Shown: one piece after another, positions 9,122 to 18,005 of the stretch
How the letters are laid out: each line of letters starts with the position of its first letter
Numbering within the stretch: the first letter of the stretch is position 1
NCBI RefSeq assembly: GCF_002099195.1
Contig: NZ_NBYX01000004.1
Coordinates: forward strand, 366,631-430,630
Length of the DNA stretch: 64,000 bases
Reading direction: 5' to 3'
DNA from: Burkholderia puraquae
GTDB taxonomy: Bacteria > Pseudomonadota > Gammaproteobacteria > Burkholderiales > Burkholderiaceae
The notes under the pieces: generated by a model
The model's input: only the letters and a program-made list of their open reading frames with translations
Database searches by the model: none
What the model was told of the DNA's origin: nothing
Made by a program: the position numbers and the translations under genes

Positions 9122-10278
9122 GACGTCAGCACCACGCCTGCGGTTGCGCTCCAGCGCACGTAGATCTCGTCGCCGAGCGCCGGCGTGTCGAGATCCGAAA
9201 TCGCGAGGCTCGACACGTTCGCGATCACCGTCTTGCCCGCGTCGAGCTTCACGTGATACAGCGAGTAGCCGCCCATGTACGCAACGTTGCTGATCCGGCC
9301 GCGCGCCCAGTTGAACGCGCCTTCGGGCGGCTTGCGCGTGAGCGCGATTCGTTCGGGGCGCACCGACACCGTGACCGGCATCCCGAGCGGGCCCGAGATC
9401 CCGTGGCTCACGTACAGCCGGCTCGGCAGTTCCGGCGACTCGATGTACACGTGATCGGGTTCGTCCTCGACGGTCACGCCTTCGAACAGGTTCGTCGAGC
9501 CGATGAATTCGGCCGAGAAGCGGCTGTTCGGATATTCGTACACTTCGTTCGGCGAGCCGATCTGCACGATCTGCCCTTCGCTCATCACCGCGAGGCGATT
9601 GGCCATCGTCATCGCTTCTTCCTGGTCGTGCGTGACCATGATGCAGGTGACGCCGACCTTGTTCAGGATGTTGACGAGCTCGATCTGCGTGCGCTGGCGG
9701 ATCTGCTTGTCGAGTGCGGACATCGGCTCGTCGAGCAGCAGCAGCTTCGGGCGCTTGACCAGCGAACGCGCGAGCGCGACGCGCTGCTGCTGGCCGCCCG
9801 ACAGTTGATGCGGCTTGCGCTTCGCGTACTTGCTCATCTGCACGAGTTCGAGCGCCGTGGCCACGCGCTCCTTCAGCTCGGCCTTCGGCGTGCCTTCCTG
9901 CTTGAGACCGAACGCGACGTTCGACTCGACCGACATGTGCGGGAACAGCGCATACGACTGGAACATCATGTTCACGGGCCGCTTGTACGGCGGCATCTGC
10001 GCGAGGTCCTCGCCGTCGATCAGGATCTTGCCCGACGTGACCGTCTCGAGGCCCGCGAGCATCCGCAGCAGCGTCGACTTGCCGCAGCCCGAGCTGCCGA
10101 GCAGCGCGAACAGCTCGCCCTGGCGCACGGTCAGGTTGACGCTGCGCACGGCTTCGGTGTCGCCGAATTTCTTGACGACGTCGACGATCTGGACAAAGTT
10201 CTCGGCGCGCGCATCGGCGCCGGAGGAGGAAACGGAGGACGGCGCGCCCGCGACCGGCGCACCCGACTGGCTATTCAT
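9118..10278 (-). CDS. potG: Putrescine/spermidine ABC transporter ATPase (PotG-like)
   Basis: 386 residues: an ABC ATPase domain with Walker A GSSGCGKST, signature LSGGQQQRVALARSL, Walker B LLLLDEPMSALD and switch His in MVTHDQEEAM, followed by a C-terminal TOBE-type regulatory domain (about 290-386). The first 30 residues are an unstructured Ser/Ala-rich extension. Located 85 nt after potF and overlapping potH by 4 nt. It energises uptake through PotH-PotI. Confidence 0.93.
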   Translation of the reverse strand: MNSQSGAPVAGAPSSVSSSGADARAENFVQIVDVVKKFGDTEAVRSVNLTVRQGELFALLGSSGCGKSTLLRMLAGLETVTSGKILIDGEDLAQMPPYKRPVNMMFQSYALFPHMSVESNVAFGLKQEGTPKAELKERVATALELVQMSKYAKRKPHQLSGGQQQRVALARSLVKRPKLLLLDEPMSALDKQIRQRTQIELVNILNKVGVTCIMVTHDQEEAMTMANRLAVMSEGQIVQIGSPNEVYEYPNSRFSAEFIGSTNLFEGVTVEDEPDHVYIESPELPSRLYVSHGISGPLGMPVTVSVRPERIALTRKPPEGAFNWARGRISNVAYMGGYSLYHVKLDAGKTVIANVSSLAISDLDTPALGDEIYVRWSATAGVVLTS

Positions 10279-10363
10279 GATGTGCTGCTTCTCTCCTGCG
10301 TTGAACGAACAAAGCCCCCGGGGGCACCAGGGGCTTCATGACTGCTGGGAACACCGGCTCGTG

Positions 10364-11458
10364 TCAGCGGCCCGACTTCAGCTCGGTCCACAGACGCGTC
10401 TGCAGACGCTGGATTTCAGGCGGCAGCGGCTTGAGCAGGAACAGCGTCTTCACGACGTCGGCCGGCGGATAGACGGCCGGGTCGTTCGCGACGTCCGGCC
10501 GCACGTACTTGCGGGCCTCGGCGTTGGCGCTCGGGTAGTACACCGCGTTCGTGATCGCCGCGTGCACCTTCGGATCCTCGATGTAGTTGATCCACTGCAG
10601 CGCGGCATCCTTGTTCTTCGCATCCTTCGGGATCGCCATCACGTCGAACCACACCGGCGCGCCGCCCTTCGGGATGTAGTACTCGACCTTGTACGGCTTC
10701 TTCGCCTCGATCGCGCGATGCTTCGCGATCACGACGTCGCCCGACCAGCCGAACGCGAAGCAGATGTCGCCACCGACCAGGTCGTTGATGTAACCCGACG
10801 AGTTGAATTGCGTGATGTACGGGCGGATCTTCTTCAGCACTTCCATCGCGGCCTTGTAGTCGGCCGGGTTCGTGCTCATCGGATCCTTGCCGATGTAGTG
10901 CAGCGTCGCCGCGAACATCTGGTCGGGTGCATCGAGCACCGACACGCCGCAGGTCTTCAGCTTCGAGATGTTTTCGGGCTTGAACAGGATGTCCCAGTTG
11001 TCGAGCGGCACCTTGCCGAGCGCCTGCTGCGCCTTCGTCAGGTTGTATGCAAGGCCGGTCGTGCCGTATGCCCAGGGCACCGAGTATTTGTTGCCCGGAT
11101 CCGCGCCGGCGACGAGCGCCATCAGTTGCGGATCGAGGTTCTTGAGGTTCGGCAGCTTCGACTTGTCGAGCGGCGCGAAGATGCCGGCGGCGATCTGCTT
11201 GCCTGCGTAGTTGCTGGTCGGCACGACGATGTCGTAACCCGAGCTGCCCGTCAGCAGCTTCGCCTGCAGCGTGTCGTCGCTGTCGTAGTTGTCGTAGCGG
11301 ACCTTGACGCCCGTCTGCTTCTCGAAGTTCGGGATCGTGTCCTTCGCAATGTAGTCCGACCAGTTATAGACATTGAGCTGCGTATCCTTCGCCGCTGCCG
11401 CCGACGCACCCACGCACAGCGCGAGCGCTGCGAACCGGCCCACTACCTTTGCTTTCAT
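10364..11458 (-). CDS. potF: Putrescine-binding periplasmic protein (PotF-like)
   Basis: 364 residues with a Sec signal peptide (first about 22 residues, ending ASAAAA) and a family 1 polyamine-binding fold: LNVYNWSDYIAKDTIPNFEK, GYDIVVPTSNYAG, VPWAYGTTGLAYN and ALQWINYIEDP. It is first in the potFGHI order, preceded by AGGGAG seven bases before its ATG. It captures putrescine (or a related polyamine) in the periplasm. A link to the catechol siderophore genes downstream is considered under findings, but such operons are also ordinary in this genus. Confidence 0.92.
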   Translation of the reverse strand: MKAKVVGRFAALALCVGASAAAAKDTQLNVYNWSDYIAKDTIPNFEKQTGVKVRYDNYDSDDTLQAKLLTGSSGYDIVVPTSNYAGKQIAAGIFAPLDKSKLPNLKNLDPQLMALVAGADPGNKYSVPWAYGTTGLAYNLTKAQQALGKVPLDNWDILFKPENISKLKTCGVSVLDAPDQMFAATLHYIGKDPMSTNPADYKAAMEVLKKIRPYITQFNSSGYINDLVGGDICFAFGWSGDVVIAKHRAIEAKKPYKVEYYIPKGGAPVWFDVMAIPKDAKNKDAALQWINYIEDPKVHAAITNAVYYPSANAEARKYVRPDVANDPAVYPPADVVKTLFLLKPLPPEIQRLQTRLWTELKSGR

Positions 11459-11886
11459 CCCGTTCTCCCTACGGCCGGACCTTGTGTCCGGCTGCCGTCT
11501 GCCTCGTCATGGCGGCGCATTCTGGCGCGCCGCCCCTCGAAAACCCCGAAAACTACCATCATTCGCGCCCCGTCACAAAAAAATCATGCCGGTGTCGCGC
11601 AAACGGAACAGATTCCCGCCGCCGGCCGGTCTGGCCGCCCGTGCGGCGGGGCGCTCCCGGGGATTCTATCGGGTAATCGGCGGCTGTCCACCGGGAAAAG
11701 CAGCGGAAGGTGAAACCGCGTTCGCCGGCCCGGTACGCAAACCGTTCGGCGGCAGCGGTCGCGCCCGATGCTCGCCCGTCCTGTCACGCCCCTGCGCCCG
11801 TACGGCATGCCGGCCGCACCCGCCCGGCCGTCCGGCCGCGATGCATTAAAATGGCGGCTGACGATTCAACTGCGTGAACCCTTCCG
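11459..11886. other. 428-base intergenic region between potF and a DUF1289 gene
   Basis: Divergent promoter region. On the minus strand TTGTGA followed 17 bases later by TAGTTT (about 11545-11575) could be a sigma-70 promoter for pot; on the plus strand a TTAAAAT-like -10 at about 11846 could serve the DUF1289 gene. No RNA gene, repeat or convincing ORF was found; frames here are composition-driven. Confidence 0.4.
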
Positions 11887-12090
11887 ATGGCCTCCAATCT
11901 CCACGACCTGCCCGACAGCCCCTGCATCGGCGTGTGCTCGACCCTCTTCGACGAAGTCTGCAAGGGCTGCGGCCGCACGGCTGCCGAAGTGTCGAACTGG
12001 GTGTTCCTGAGCGACGACGAAAAGCGCGCGGTGTGGGAGCGCATCACGCGCGAAGGCACCGCGATGCGCTTCCAGTACGACAAGCTGTAA
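11887..12090 (+). CDS. DUF1289 small cysteine-rich protein
   Basis: A 67-residue protein with the DUF1289 signature: SPCIGVCSTLFDEVCKGCGR (residues 11-30), four cysteines in a C-x3-C-x8-C-x2-C pattern that suggests metal binding, then the conserved EVSNWVFLSDDEKRAVWERI. Members are widespread in proteobacteria and of unknown function. The gene stands alone, with a probable promoter about 40 bases upstream and convergent to ompW. Confidence 0.9.
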   Translation: MASNLHDLPDSPCIGVCSTLFDEVCKGCGRTAAEVSNWVFLSDDEKRAVWERITREGTAMRFQYDKL

Positions 12091-12103
12091 ATCCGCCGCG
12101 CAT

Positions 12104-12135
12104 AAAAAAAGCGGCATGCCGACCGCCATGCCGCC
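12104..12135 (-). terminator. rho-independent terminator of ompW
   Basis: GCGGCATG and CATGCCGC pair around a short loop, with a run of seven A on the plus strand at the left, that is a U-tract for minus-strand transcripts. It lies about 40 bases past the ompW stop. Confidence 0.75.
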
Positions 12136-12173
12136 AACCCCAACTCTGTTCTTTTCCCGCCGCGCGTCCGCGT

Positions 12174-12815
12174 CTAGAACTTCATCCCGACGCCCACGCC
12201 GACGATCAGCGGATCGATGTGCAGCGTGCCGATGCCCTTGTCGCCGAGCGTCGCATCGGTGCTCATCCAGATCTTCTTCACGTCGACGTTCATGAAGACC
12301 TTCTTCGTCAGTTGCACGTCCACGCCGAACTGCAGCGCCGGGCCGAAGCTGCTCTTGTTGATCGATACGCCCTCGCCGCCAACGTTGAGCCCGTTGTTGT
12401 AGAAGTACGTGTAGTTCACGCCCGCGCCAACGTACGGACGCACCTTCCCGGCATGGTTGAAGTGGTACTGCAGCAGCAGCGTCGGCGGCAGCACACCCAC
12501 ACCGCCGAGATTGCCGACGCTCGACGTCAGCTGGTGCCGCGACGTGCCGAGAATCAGCTCGACGCCCAGGTAGTCGCGGATCATGTACGTGAAGTCGAGC
12601 TCGGGCACGATCGCGTTGTTCACGCCGACGTTCAGCGCACCCAGCGTGTCGCTCGCGCGTTCGTTCGGCTGGATGCTGATCGCGCGCAGCCGGACCAGGA
12701 CGTCGCCCTGGTTGATGCCGTCGCCCGGCGAGGCCGCGTGCGACAGCGAAGGCATCGCGGCGAAAGCGGCTGCAACGGCCGCAGCGGTAACACAGGTTCG
12801 AATCGTTTTATGCAT
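12174..12815 (-). CDS. ompW: OmpW-family outer membrane protein
   Basis: 213 residues with a signal peptide (cleaved after SLSHA, near residue 27) and an eight-stranded OmpW barrel. Diagnostic segments are GDVLVRLRAISIQP, LGVELILGTSRHQ, LLQYHF, GKVRPYVGAGVNYTYFY, and the terminal phenylalanine needed for BAM recognition (GVGVGMKF). OmpW proteins form narrow channels for hydrophobic solutes and respond to stress. ATG 12815 chosen because the signal peptide begins directly (MHKTIRTCVTAAAV); longer frames upstream lack one. Monocistronic, with its own terminator. Confidence 0.92.
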   Translation of the reverse strand: MHKTIRTCVTAAAVAAAFAAMPSLSHAASPGDGINQGDVLVRLRAISIQPNERASDTLGALNVGVNNAIVPELDFTYMIRDYLGVELILGTSRHQLTSSVGNLGGVGVLPPTLLLQYHFNHAGKVRPYVGAGVNYTYFYNNGLNVGGEGVSINKSSFGPALQFGVDVQLTKKVFMNVDVKKIWMSTDATLGDKGIGTLHIDPLIVGVGVGMKF

Positions 12816-12879
12816 GGTACGGACCCCCAAAGAATGGTTCCATTTTCCCTGTAGGGTCTTTTCGTCGTCTTGATATCCG

Positions 12880-14070
12880 TCAAGCCAGCGTAAACGTGGG
12901 ACGGTTTGCCGCAGGCTCGGTCGCACTGCCCGTCAGCAGCAGGTCGAGCAGATCGCGCACGCTGCGGATCGCTTGGCCGAACGGCAACGCTTCGCGGCCG
13001 CGAAAGAACAGCCCGTTCGCGACGTCGCCGCGCAACGCGGCTGCAAGCCGCGTGTCGATGCAGAAATGGCCGAACTTCTCGATGCCGTCGCGCAAGCCGC
13101 AGACGCTCAGGCATTCGAGCGCGGTCGGGCAGCGCTGCTTCAGCGCGCCGAGCTTGTTGCGGATGCGCGTCTCGTTGCGCAGGTAACGATCGAGCCACGG
13201 CGTCTTCACCGCGCGTGCGGGCAGCCCCGTCACGCTGACGAATTCGACGATGTCGTCGGGTGTCGCGTCGGCCAGCACGCGCTTGAAGTGCGGATGCGCA
13301 TCGCCCTCTTCCGTCACCGCGAACGGCGTCCCGACCTGCACGCCGTTCGCGCCGGCCTCGAACGCCGCGCGCACCGAGTCGTGACCGTTGATCCCGCCCG
13401 CAACGATCAGCGGGATCGTTTCGCGCGCGAGACCGAGCGACGCCATCACCTGGGCGGTCTCGTCGAGCACGCGTGCGAAATCGAAACGACGGTCGTGCAT
13501 GTCGTCGATCTGCGTGACGCCGAGATGGCCGCCTGCATGCGCCGGATGCTCGATCACGATCGCGTCGGGCAGGCGCCCCTTCTTCATCCACTTCTTCAGC
13601 ACGAGCGAAATCCCGCGGCTGTCCGACAGGATCGGAATCAGCGCGATGTCGTGTCCTTGCGTGAGATCGGGCAGGTCGAGCGGCAGGCCCGCGCCCATCA
13701 CGATCGCGTCCGCGCCTTCGTCGCACGCGACCCGCACGTAGTCCGCATGCGCGCTCACGGCCTTCATCACGTTGACCGCGATCATCCCGCGCCCTTCGCT
13801 GTAGGTCTTCGCGAGGCGGATCTCGCGTGCGAGCGCCTCGAGGTTTGCGGCCTCGAGCGTCGCGCGATCGGGTTGCGCGCGGCAACGCGCGAGCAGGTCC
13901 GCATGATGATGGCGCAGGTCGATGCTCGCGATCGTGCCGACCGCGCCTTCGCGCGCGACGCTGCCTGCCAGCCGGTGCGCGGAGATGCCGACGCCCATGC
14001 CGCCCTGCACGACAGGCAACAAGGTGCGGCCGCGAATCGTCAGCGGCGGAAAGGAAGTGCGTACGGTCAT
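12880..14070 (-). CDS. Nitronate monooxygenase family flavoprotein
   Basis: 396 residues with the FMN-binding TIM-barrel of nitronate monooxygenases/2-nitropropane dioxygenases: VVQGGMGVGISAHRLAGSVA, MGAGLPLDLPDL, EHPAHAGGHLG (the His-containing active-site loop), IPLIVAGGINGHDSV and GANGVQVGTPFAVTEE. A cysteine-rich C-terminal part (CPTALECLSVCG and HFCIDT) distinguishes a subgroup of longer members. These enzymes oxidise alkyl nitronates; the true substrate here is unknown. It stands alone between ompW and an aldehyde dehydrogenase gene in the same direction. Confidence 0.85.
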   Translation of the reverse strand: MTVRTSFPPLTIRGRTLLPVVQGGMGVGISAHRLAGSVAREGAVGTIASIDLRHHHADLLARCRAQPDRATLEAANLEALAREIRLAKTYSEGRGMIAVNVMKAVSAHADYVRVACDEGADAIVMGAGLPLDLPDLTQGHDIALIPILSDSRGISLVLKKWMKKGRLPDAIVIEHPAHAGGHLGVTQIDDMHDRRFDFARVLDETAQVMASLGLARETIPLIVAGGINGHDSVRAAFEAGANGVQVGTPFAVTEEGDAHPHFKRVLADATPDDIVEFVSVTGLPARAVKTPWLDRYLRNETRIRNKLGALKQRCPTALECLSVCGLRDGIEKFGHFCIDTRLAAALRGDVANGLFFRGREALPFGQAIRSVRDLLDLLLTGSATEPAANRPTFTLA

Positions 14071-14142
14071 CTGAAACCTCGTCGGAACATCGGAACCGCG
14101 ATGATCGACGATCCACCGCCGCGCACCTTGACGGCCGTCAAT

Positions 14143-14168
14143 AAAAAAACGGCACGCGAGCGTGCCGT
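14143..14168 (-). terminator. rho-independent terminator of the aldehyde dehydrogenase gene
   Basis: ACGGCACGC-GA-GCGTGCCGT stem with a preceding seven-A run on the plus strand, which gives a U-tract on minus-strand RNA. It lies 26 bases past the aldehyde dehydrogenase stop. Confidence 0.8.
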
Positions 14169-14193
14169 TTCCGTTTCATGCCACGAGAAGCGC

Positions 14194-15630
14194 TCAGGCA
14201 GGCTTCGCCGGCTTCAACTGCATCGACTTGTACTCGAGATACTCTTCGAGCCCGTACACGCCGTTCTCGCGGCCGTGCCCCGACTGCTTGTAGCCGCCGA
14301 ACGGCGCGGCCATGTTCCACGTGCCGCCGTTGATGTCGACCTGCCCCGTGCGGATGCGGCGCGCGATGCCCATCGCGCGTTCGTCGCTGCCGGCCCACAC
14401 CGCGCCGCCGAGCCCGTACGGCGAATCGTTCGCGATCCGCACGGCCTCGTCTTCATCGCGATACGTGATGATCGACAGCACCGGCCCGAAGATTTCTTCC
14501 TGCGCGATCGTCGATTTCGGATCGACGCGGCCGAACACGGTCGGCTTCACGAAGAAACCCTTCGCGAGCCCCTCCGGCAGGCCCGTGCCGCCCGTCACGA
14601 GCTCCGCGCCTTCGTCGATCCCGCGCTGGATGTATGCCTGCACGCGCTGCTGCTGCACGGCCGATGCAAGCGCACCGAGGCGCGTCGCGTCCTGCCGCGG
14701 ATCGCCGGCGACGTAGGTTTCAGCCGCCGCCTTCGCGATCGCGCGCGCCTCGTCGTAGCGTGCTTCCGGTACCAGCATGCGCGTGTGCGCCGAGCAGGTC
14801 TGCCCCGCGTTCAGGTAGCACGCGTTGACCGTGCCCTTCACCGCCACTGCGAAATCGGCATCGTCGAGAATCACCGATGCCGACTTGCCGCCCAATTCGA
14901 GCGCGACGCGCTTGACACCCGCGGCCGCCAGCTCGGCCACGCGCTTGCCCGCGCGCGTCGAGCCCGTGAACGACACCATGTCGACGTCCGGATCGGTGGC
15001 CAGCACCTCGCCGACCACCGGGCCGTAGCCGCACACGAGGTTGAACACGCCGGCCGGCAGCCCGGCTTCGTGAATCGCCTCGGCGAGCATGAACGCATTG
15101 AGCGGCGCGACTTCGGACGGCTTCAGGACGACCGTGCAGCCGGCCGCGAGCGCCGGCGCGACCTTCAGCGTGACCTGGTTGAGCGGGTAGTTCCACGGCG
15201 TGATCGCCGCGACGACGCCGACCGGCTCGCGCACGACGAGCGAGTTGCCGACCTGTGCCTCGAACTCGAACGACTCGGCGAGCTTCGCGTACGCCTTCCA
15301 GTTGTAGATCGGGCCGCCCACCTGGATCGCGCGCGACAGCTTGATCGGCATCCCGACTTCGCCGGTGATCGACTGCGCGAGTTCCTCGCTGCGCGCCTGC
15401 AGATGCTCGACGATCTTGCGCAGGTAGCCCGCGCGCGTCGCGGCCGGCGTGGCCGCCCAGGCGTCGAACGCTGCGCGTGCCGCGCGGATCGCGTCCTGCG
15501 CGTCGGATGCGACGCCTTCCGGAATCCGGCCGATCACGGCCTCGGTACCCGAGTCGATCACGTCGATCGTGCCGGTGCCGGCCGGTTTGCGCCACGCGCC
15601 GTCGATGTAGAACTGGTCGTAGATTTTCAT
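14194..15630 (-). CDS. NAD(P)-dependent aldehyde dehydrogenase
   Basis: 478 residues, the normal length of the family. Visible are the catalytic Asn motif (TPWNYPLNQ), the nucleotide-binding [17 protein letters not shown], the general base Glu in [11 protein letters not shown], the catalytic Cys in [12 protein letters not shown] and the late motif [10 protein letters not shown]. It oxidises an aldehyde to the acid; substrate cannot be deduced. Start ATG 15630 ([13 protein letters not shown]) matches the usual N-terminus. Monocistronic, with a terminator downstream and a divergent membrane protein gene 124 nt upstream. Confidence 0.92.
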   Translation of the reverse strand: MKIYDQFYIDGAWRKPAGTGTIDVIDSGTEAVIGRIPEGVASDAQDAIRAARAAFDAWAATPAATRAGYLRKIVEHLQARSEELAQSITGEVGMPIKLSRAIQVGGPIYNWKAYAKLAESFEFEAQVGNSLVVREPVGVVAAITPWNYPLNQVTLKVAPALAAGCTVVLKPSEVAPLNAFMLAEAIHEAGLPAGVFNLVCGYGPVVGEVLATDPDVDMVSFTGSTRAGKRVAELAAAGVKRVALELGGKSASVILDDADFAVAVKGTVNACYLNAGQTCSAHTRMLVPEARYDEARAIAKAAAETYVAGDPRQDATRLGALASAVQQQRVQAYIQRGIDEGAELVTGGTGLPEGLAKGFFVKPTVFGRVDPKSTIAQEEIFGPVLSIITYRDEDEAVRIANDSPYGLGGAVWAGSDERAMGIARRIRTGQVDINGGTWNMAAPFGGYKQSGHGRENGVYGLEEYLEYKSMQLKPAKPA

Positions 15631-15754
15631 CGTTTTCCGCCTCCAGGAAAGCCGACATTCTAGCGAGCGTTTCGGTCGGCCGGTGTGACGATTGACAGCT
15701 ATTAGAAAGGTCTTTAGCCTCGGCGCCTCATTCATCATAAGAAAGGAGAATGCC

Positions 15755-16516
15755 TTGAGCATCCTGACCAGAATCGAGGGCGGCTATCTTCAGGTACTGC
15801 GCGTGATCGTGCTGTTGTTCGCGACCGCAGTCCTGATCGGCGGGGTCATATTCGGCGCGATCGCACTCGATGCGCGCCTGTCGAAACCGCCGAAGGTCGA
15901 TTCGGCCATCCAGGTCGATCCGGCATCGTTCGCGTGGGAGGACGATGCACCCGCCAAGGCCACGCCGGCCGCCGACGGGGCGGCAGCCAAGGACGACGGC
16001 GCGTCACCCGCGCTGCGCCTGTCGACGCAACTGTCCGGCATCGTGCAGAAACACGGCCGGGCGGCCCTGTCGCCGGACTACGCGGTCGATCGCGACGCGT
16101 ACGAGCCGTCGTTCCAGCGCGTGCTCGGCGACGACGACCATCCGGACGTCGCGTACTACGAGCAGCAGATCGCGTATCTCGACAAGGTGCTGTCGCGTAC
16201 GGACGTCGCGGCCAGCGTCAAGAAGAAGGTCACCGGGCACGGCGACGAGTATGCACGCGAGCAGGCATATACCCACGTCGTGTCGGCGGTCATGCGCGAC
16301 TTCTCCGAGCGCTACGACGCACGCCGGACCGCGATCGACGACGAGAAGAAGGCCGCGGAAGAGACCGCTGCCGAGAACGGCCAGACCGCGCGCTACGCCG
16401 GCGTCGCCGCACTCGTCGCGCTGTATTCGTTCGTGTCGCTCGCGGTGCTGATCATCCTGATCCGCGTCGAGCGCAGCATCCGCTCGATCGCGCGCGCCAC
16501 GGCCACGACGACCTGA
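15755..16516 (+). CDS. Two-TM hypothetical protein with TTG start
   Basis: A 253-residue protein with one membrane segment near the N-terminus (about residues 15-38, [20 protein letters not shown]) and another at the C-terminus (about 215-238), separated by a soluble, partly charged domain that would lie in the periplasm. I start it at TTG 15755 because AAAGGAGA ends five bases before it; the ATG at 15692 has no ribosome site. No family recognised. Similar two-TM proteins occur as conserved hypotheticals in Burkholderia. No operon partner is evident. Confidence 0.7.
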   Translation: MSILTRIEGGYLQVLRVIVLLFATAVLIGGVIFGAIALDARLSKPPKVDSAIQVDPASFAWEDDAPAKATPAADGAAAKDDGASPALRLSTQLSGIVQKHGRAALSPDYAVDRDAYEPSFQRVLGDDDHPDVAYYEQQIAYLDKVLSRTDVAASVKKKVTGHGDEYAREQAYTHVVSAVMRDFSERYDARRTAIDDEKKAAEETAAENGQTARYAGVAALVALYSFVSLAVLIILIRVERSIRSIARATATTT

Positions 16517-16826
16517 TCCCGCTCATCCGTCGGCCCGCGCGCCGAGCTGCGGCGGGCCCGGCACCGGGCCCGCTTCGCGGCGCAGCCGGCCGGTTCGCGG
16601 CCGCCTCTTCGCGCGGGGTTCCTCACGCGCTCCCGCGCTTTCCGCTCCCGCAGCACCCTCACTTCCCCGTCGGCCATCCACGCCGGCGCAGCGTCCGTTT
16701 CGCCGCCGCCATGTCAGGATCCGCCCGGGTGCGCGGCCGGGCCCGCATCGTGCTATGTTTTTATTATCGGCACCGGCCCACTGCAACCGGCGCCGCCCGG
16801 AATCGACGTATTTCGTGAGCGCTGCC
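16517..16826. other. 310-base intergenic region
   Basis: Contains a strong GC-only palindrome, GCGGGCCCGG-CA-CCGGGCCCGC at 16552-16573, which may end the upstream transcript although it has no U-tract, and an AT-rich TATTAT box at about 16762 that could be the -10 of the following gene. No gene seen. Confidence 0.4.
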
Positions 16827-17192
16827 ATGTCCGACGCACCCCATATCCTCGGCTCGCAAGACCGCCTGGAGCTGCTTTGCTGGCTCACCTGCGGCAATCT
16901 CGGCGCGTTTTACCTCAACGAATCGTGGCCGGACGCCACGTTCCAGGTCCAGGCCGCGCACCGCTGGCTCGACCGCCATCACCGTCAGGCCGACTGGCTC
17001 GTGATCGCCAGGCTCGCCGCGCTCGCGCAGGACATCGCGAAGCGGCACGCCGGGTTCGTCGATGCATCGTGGGCGCGCGACGCGGTCGAGGAAATCGTCG
17101 ATACCGACGATCTCGACTATCGGGCGAAACTCGTGCAATGGGTCTACGAAGACTGCTGCAAGGCGCTCGCCGACAAGCGGCTGGCCGACTGA
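16827..17192 (+). CDS. Hypothetical cytoplasmic protein
   Basis: 121 residues, no signal peptide or membrane segment, mostly helical by composition, with three cysteines in the first 25 and last 15 residues (LLCWLTCGN and DCCKAL). ATG 16827 is chosen because sequence upstream in the frame is low quality. An AT-rich promoter-like box lies about 60 bases upstream. I do not recognise the family and the neighbours give no hint. Confidence 0.65.
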   Translation: MSDAPHILGSQDRLELLCWLTCGNLGAFYLNESWPDATFQVQAAHRWLDRHHRQADWLVIARLAALAQDIAKRHAGFVDASWARDAVEEIVDTDDLDYRAKLVQWVYEDCCKALADKRLAD

Positions 17193-17312
17193 GCCCATAC
17201 GTGCAGGCCGCGGCATATCGCGCGGCCGTCCGTCTTTTCGTCGATGCACGCGCGGCAGCCGCGATAACCGACGGGCACGGTACGCCTCGCACCGCACCCT
17301 GCGCCGGGACGC

Positions 17313-17789
17313 TTACAGCAGCGACTTCGCCTGCGTCAGCACCTTGTCGCAGATCTGCCTGGTCACCTGCTGCTTCAGGCCGCCGCCGCTCAGGTCGAGC
17401 TTGCTGCCGTTGCCGGCGTCGAGGATCCCGCTCGCGCCGCTGGAATAGCCGCTGTCGGACGACGCATTGCCGCCGAGCTTGCCCATCAGCGCGTCCTTCA
17501 CCGACGACGCGCCGCCGGACGCCCCGCCGAGATAGTTGTTCTGGATGCAGAACTGCAGCAGGCCCGCGACGTTGCCGGTGCTGCCCGGCATCAGCGACGA
17601 ACCGCCGCCGCCTGTCAATGCGCCGCCGAGGCCGCCGAGGTTGCCGAGCGCACCGCCCGCGCTGCCGCCTGAGTCGCCGCCGCCGACCTGCTTCAGGACA
17701 TCGCCAAGCTGCGCATGCGCCACCGAAAACGGCGCGAGCAATCCGATCAGCGCGCCGGCAACGGTCGCGCGGTATAGACGTGCATTCAT
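17313..17789 (-). CDS. DUF2501 secreted glycine-rich protein
   Basis: 158 residues with a Sec signal peptide (MNARLYRATVAGALIGLLAP, cleaved after AHA) and the DUF2501 features: LGDVLKQ at the mature N-terminus, a Gly/Ser-rich middle, GNVAGLLQFCIQNNYL with the first conserved Cys, and QVTRQICDKVL with the second. The two cysteines probably form a disulfide in the periplasm. The family, which includes E. coli YjjA, has no known function. ATG 17789 starts the signal peptide directly. Confidence 0.88.
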   Translation of the reverse strand: MNARLYRATVAGALIGLLAPFSVAHAQLGDVLKQVGGGDSGGSAGGALGNLGGLGGALTGGGGSSLMPGSTGNVAGLLQFCIQNNYLGGASGGASSVKDALMGKLGGNASSDSGYSSGASGILDAGNGSKLDLSGGGLKQQVTRQICDKVLTQAKSLL

Positions 17790-18005
17790 GTGAAGCCTCC
17801 CGGTTGTGACTGCGTGAGTTCCGCGAATCGAATCCAAGGATACTCAATCAACCTGTGCATGACAGCCCCTGCGCCGCCGACAAACGCACGCGGCGGCCCG
17901 ATTTTTCGACAATTTGACAAAGCTTGACGTAACGCACCGACTCACCGGTCAATCGTTCGCGCGACAAACATCGCAACCTGCCGCACGGTGTCGGCACGTG
18001 CGCTG

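Noticed and set aside
16552..16573. GCGGGCCCGG/CCGGGCCCGC palindrome as a rho-independent terminator
   Set aside because: No U-tract follows and the possible loop is only two bases; kept only as a note in the intergenic region.
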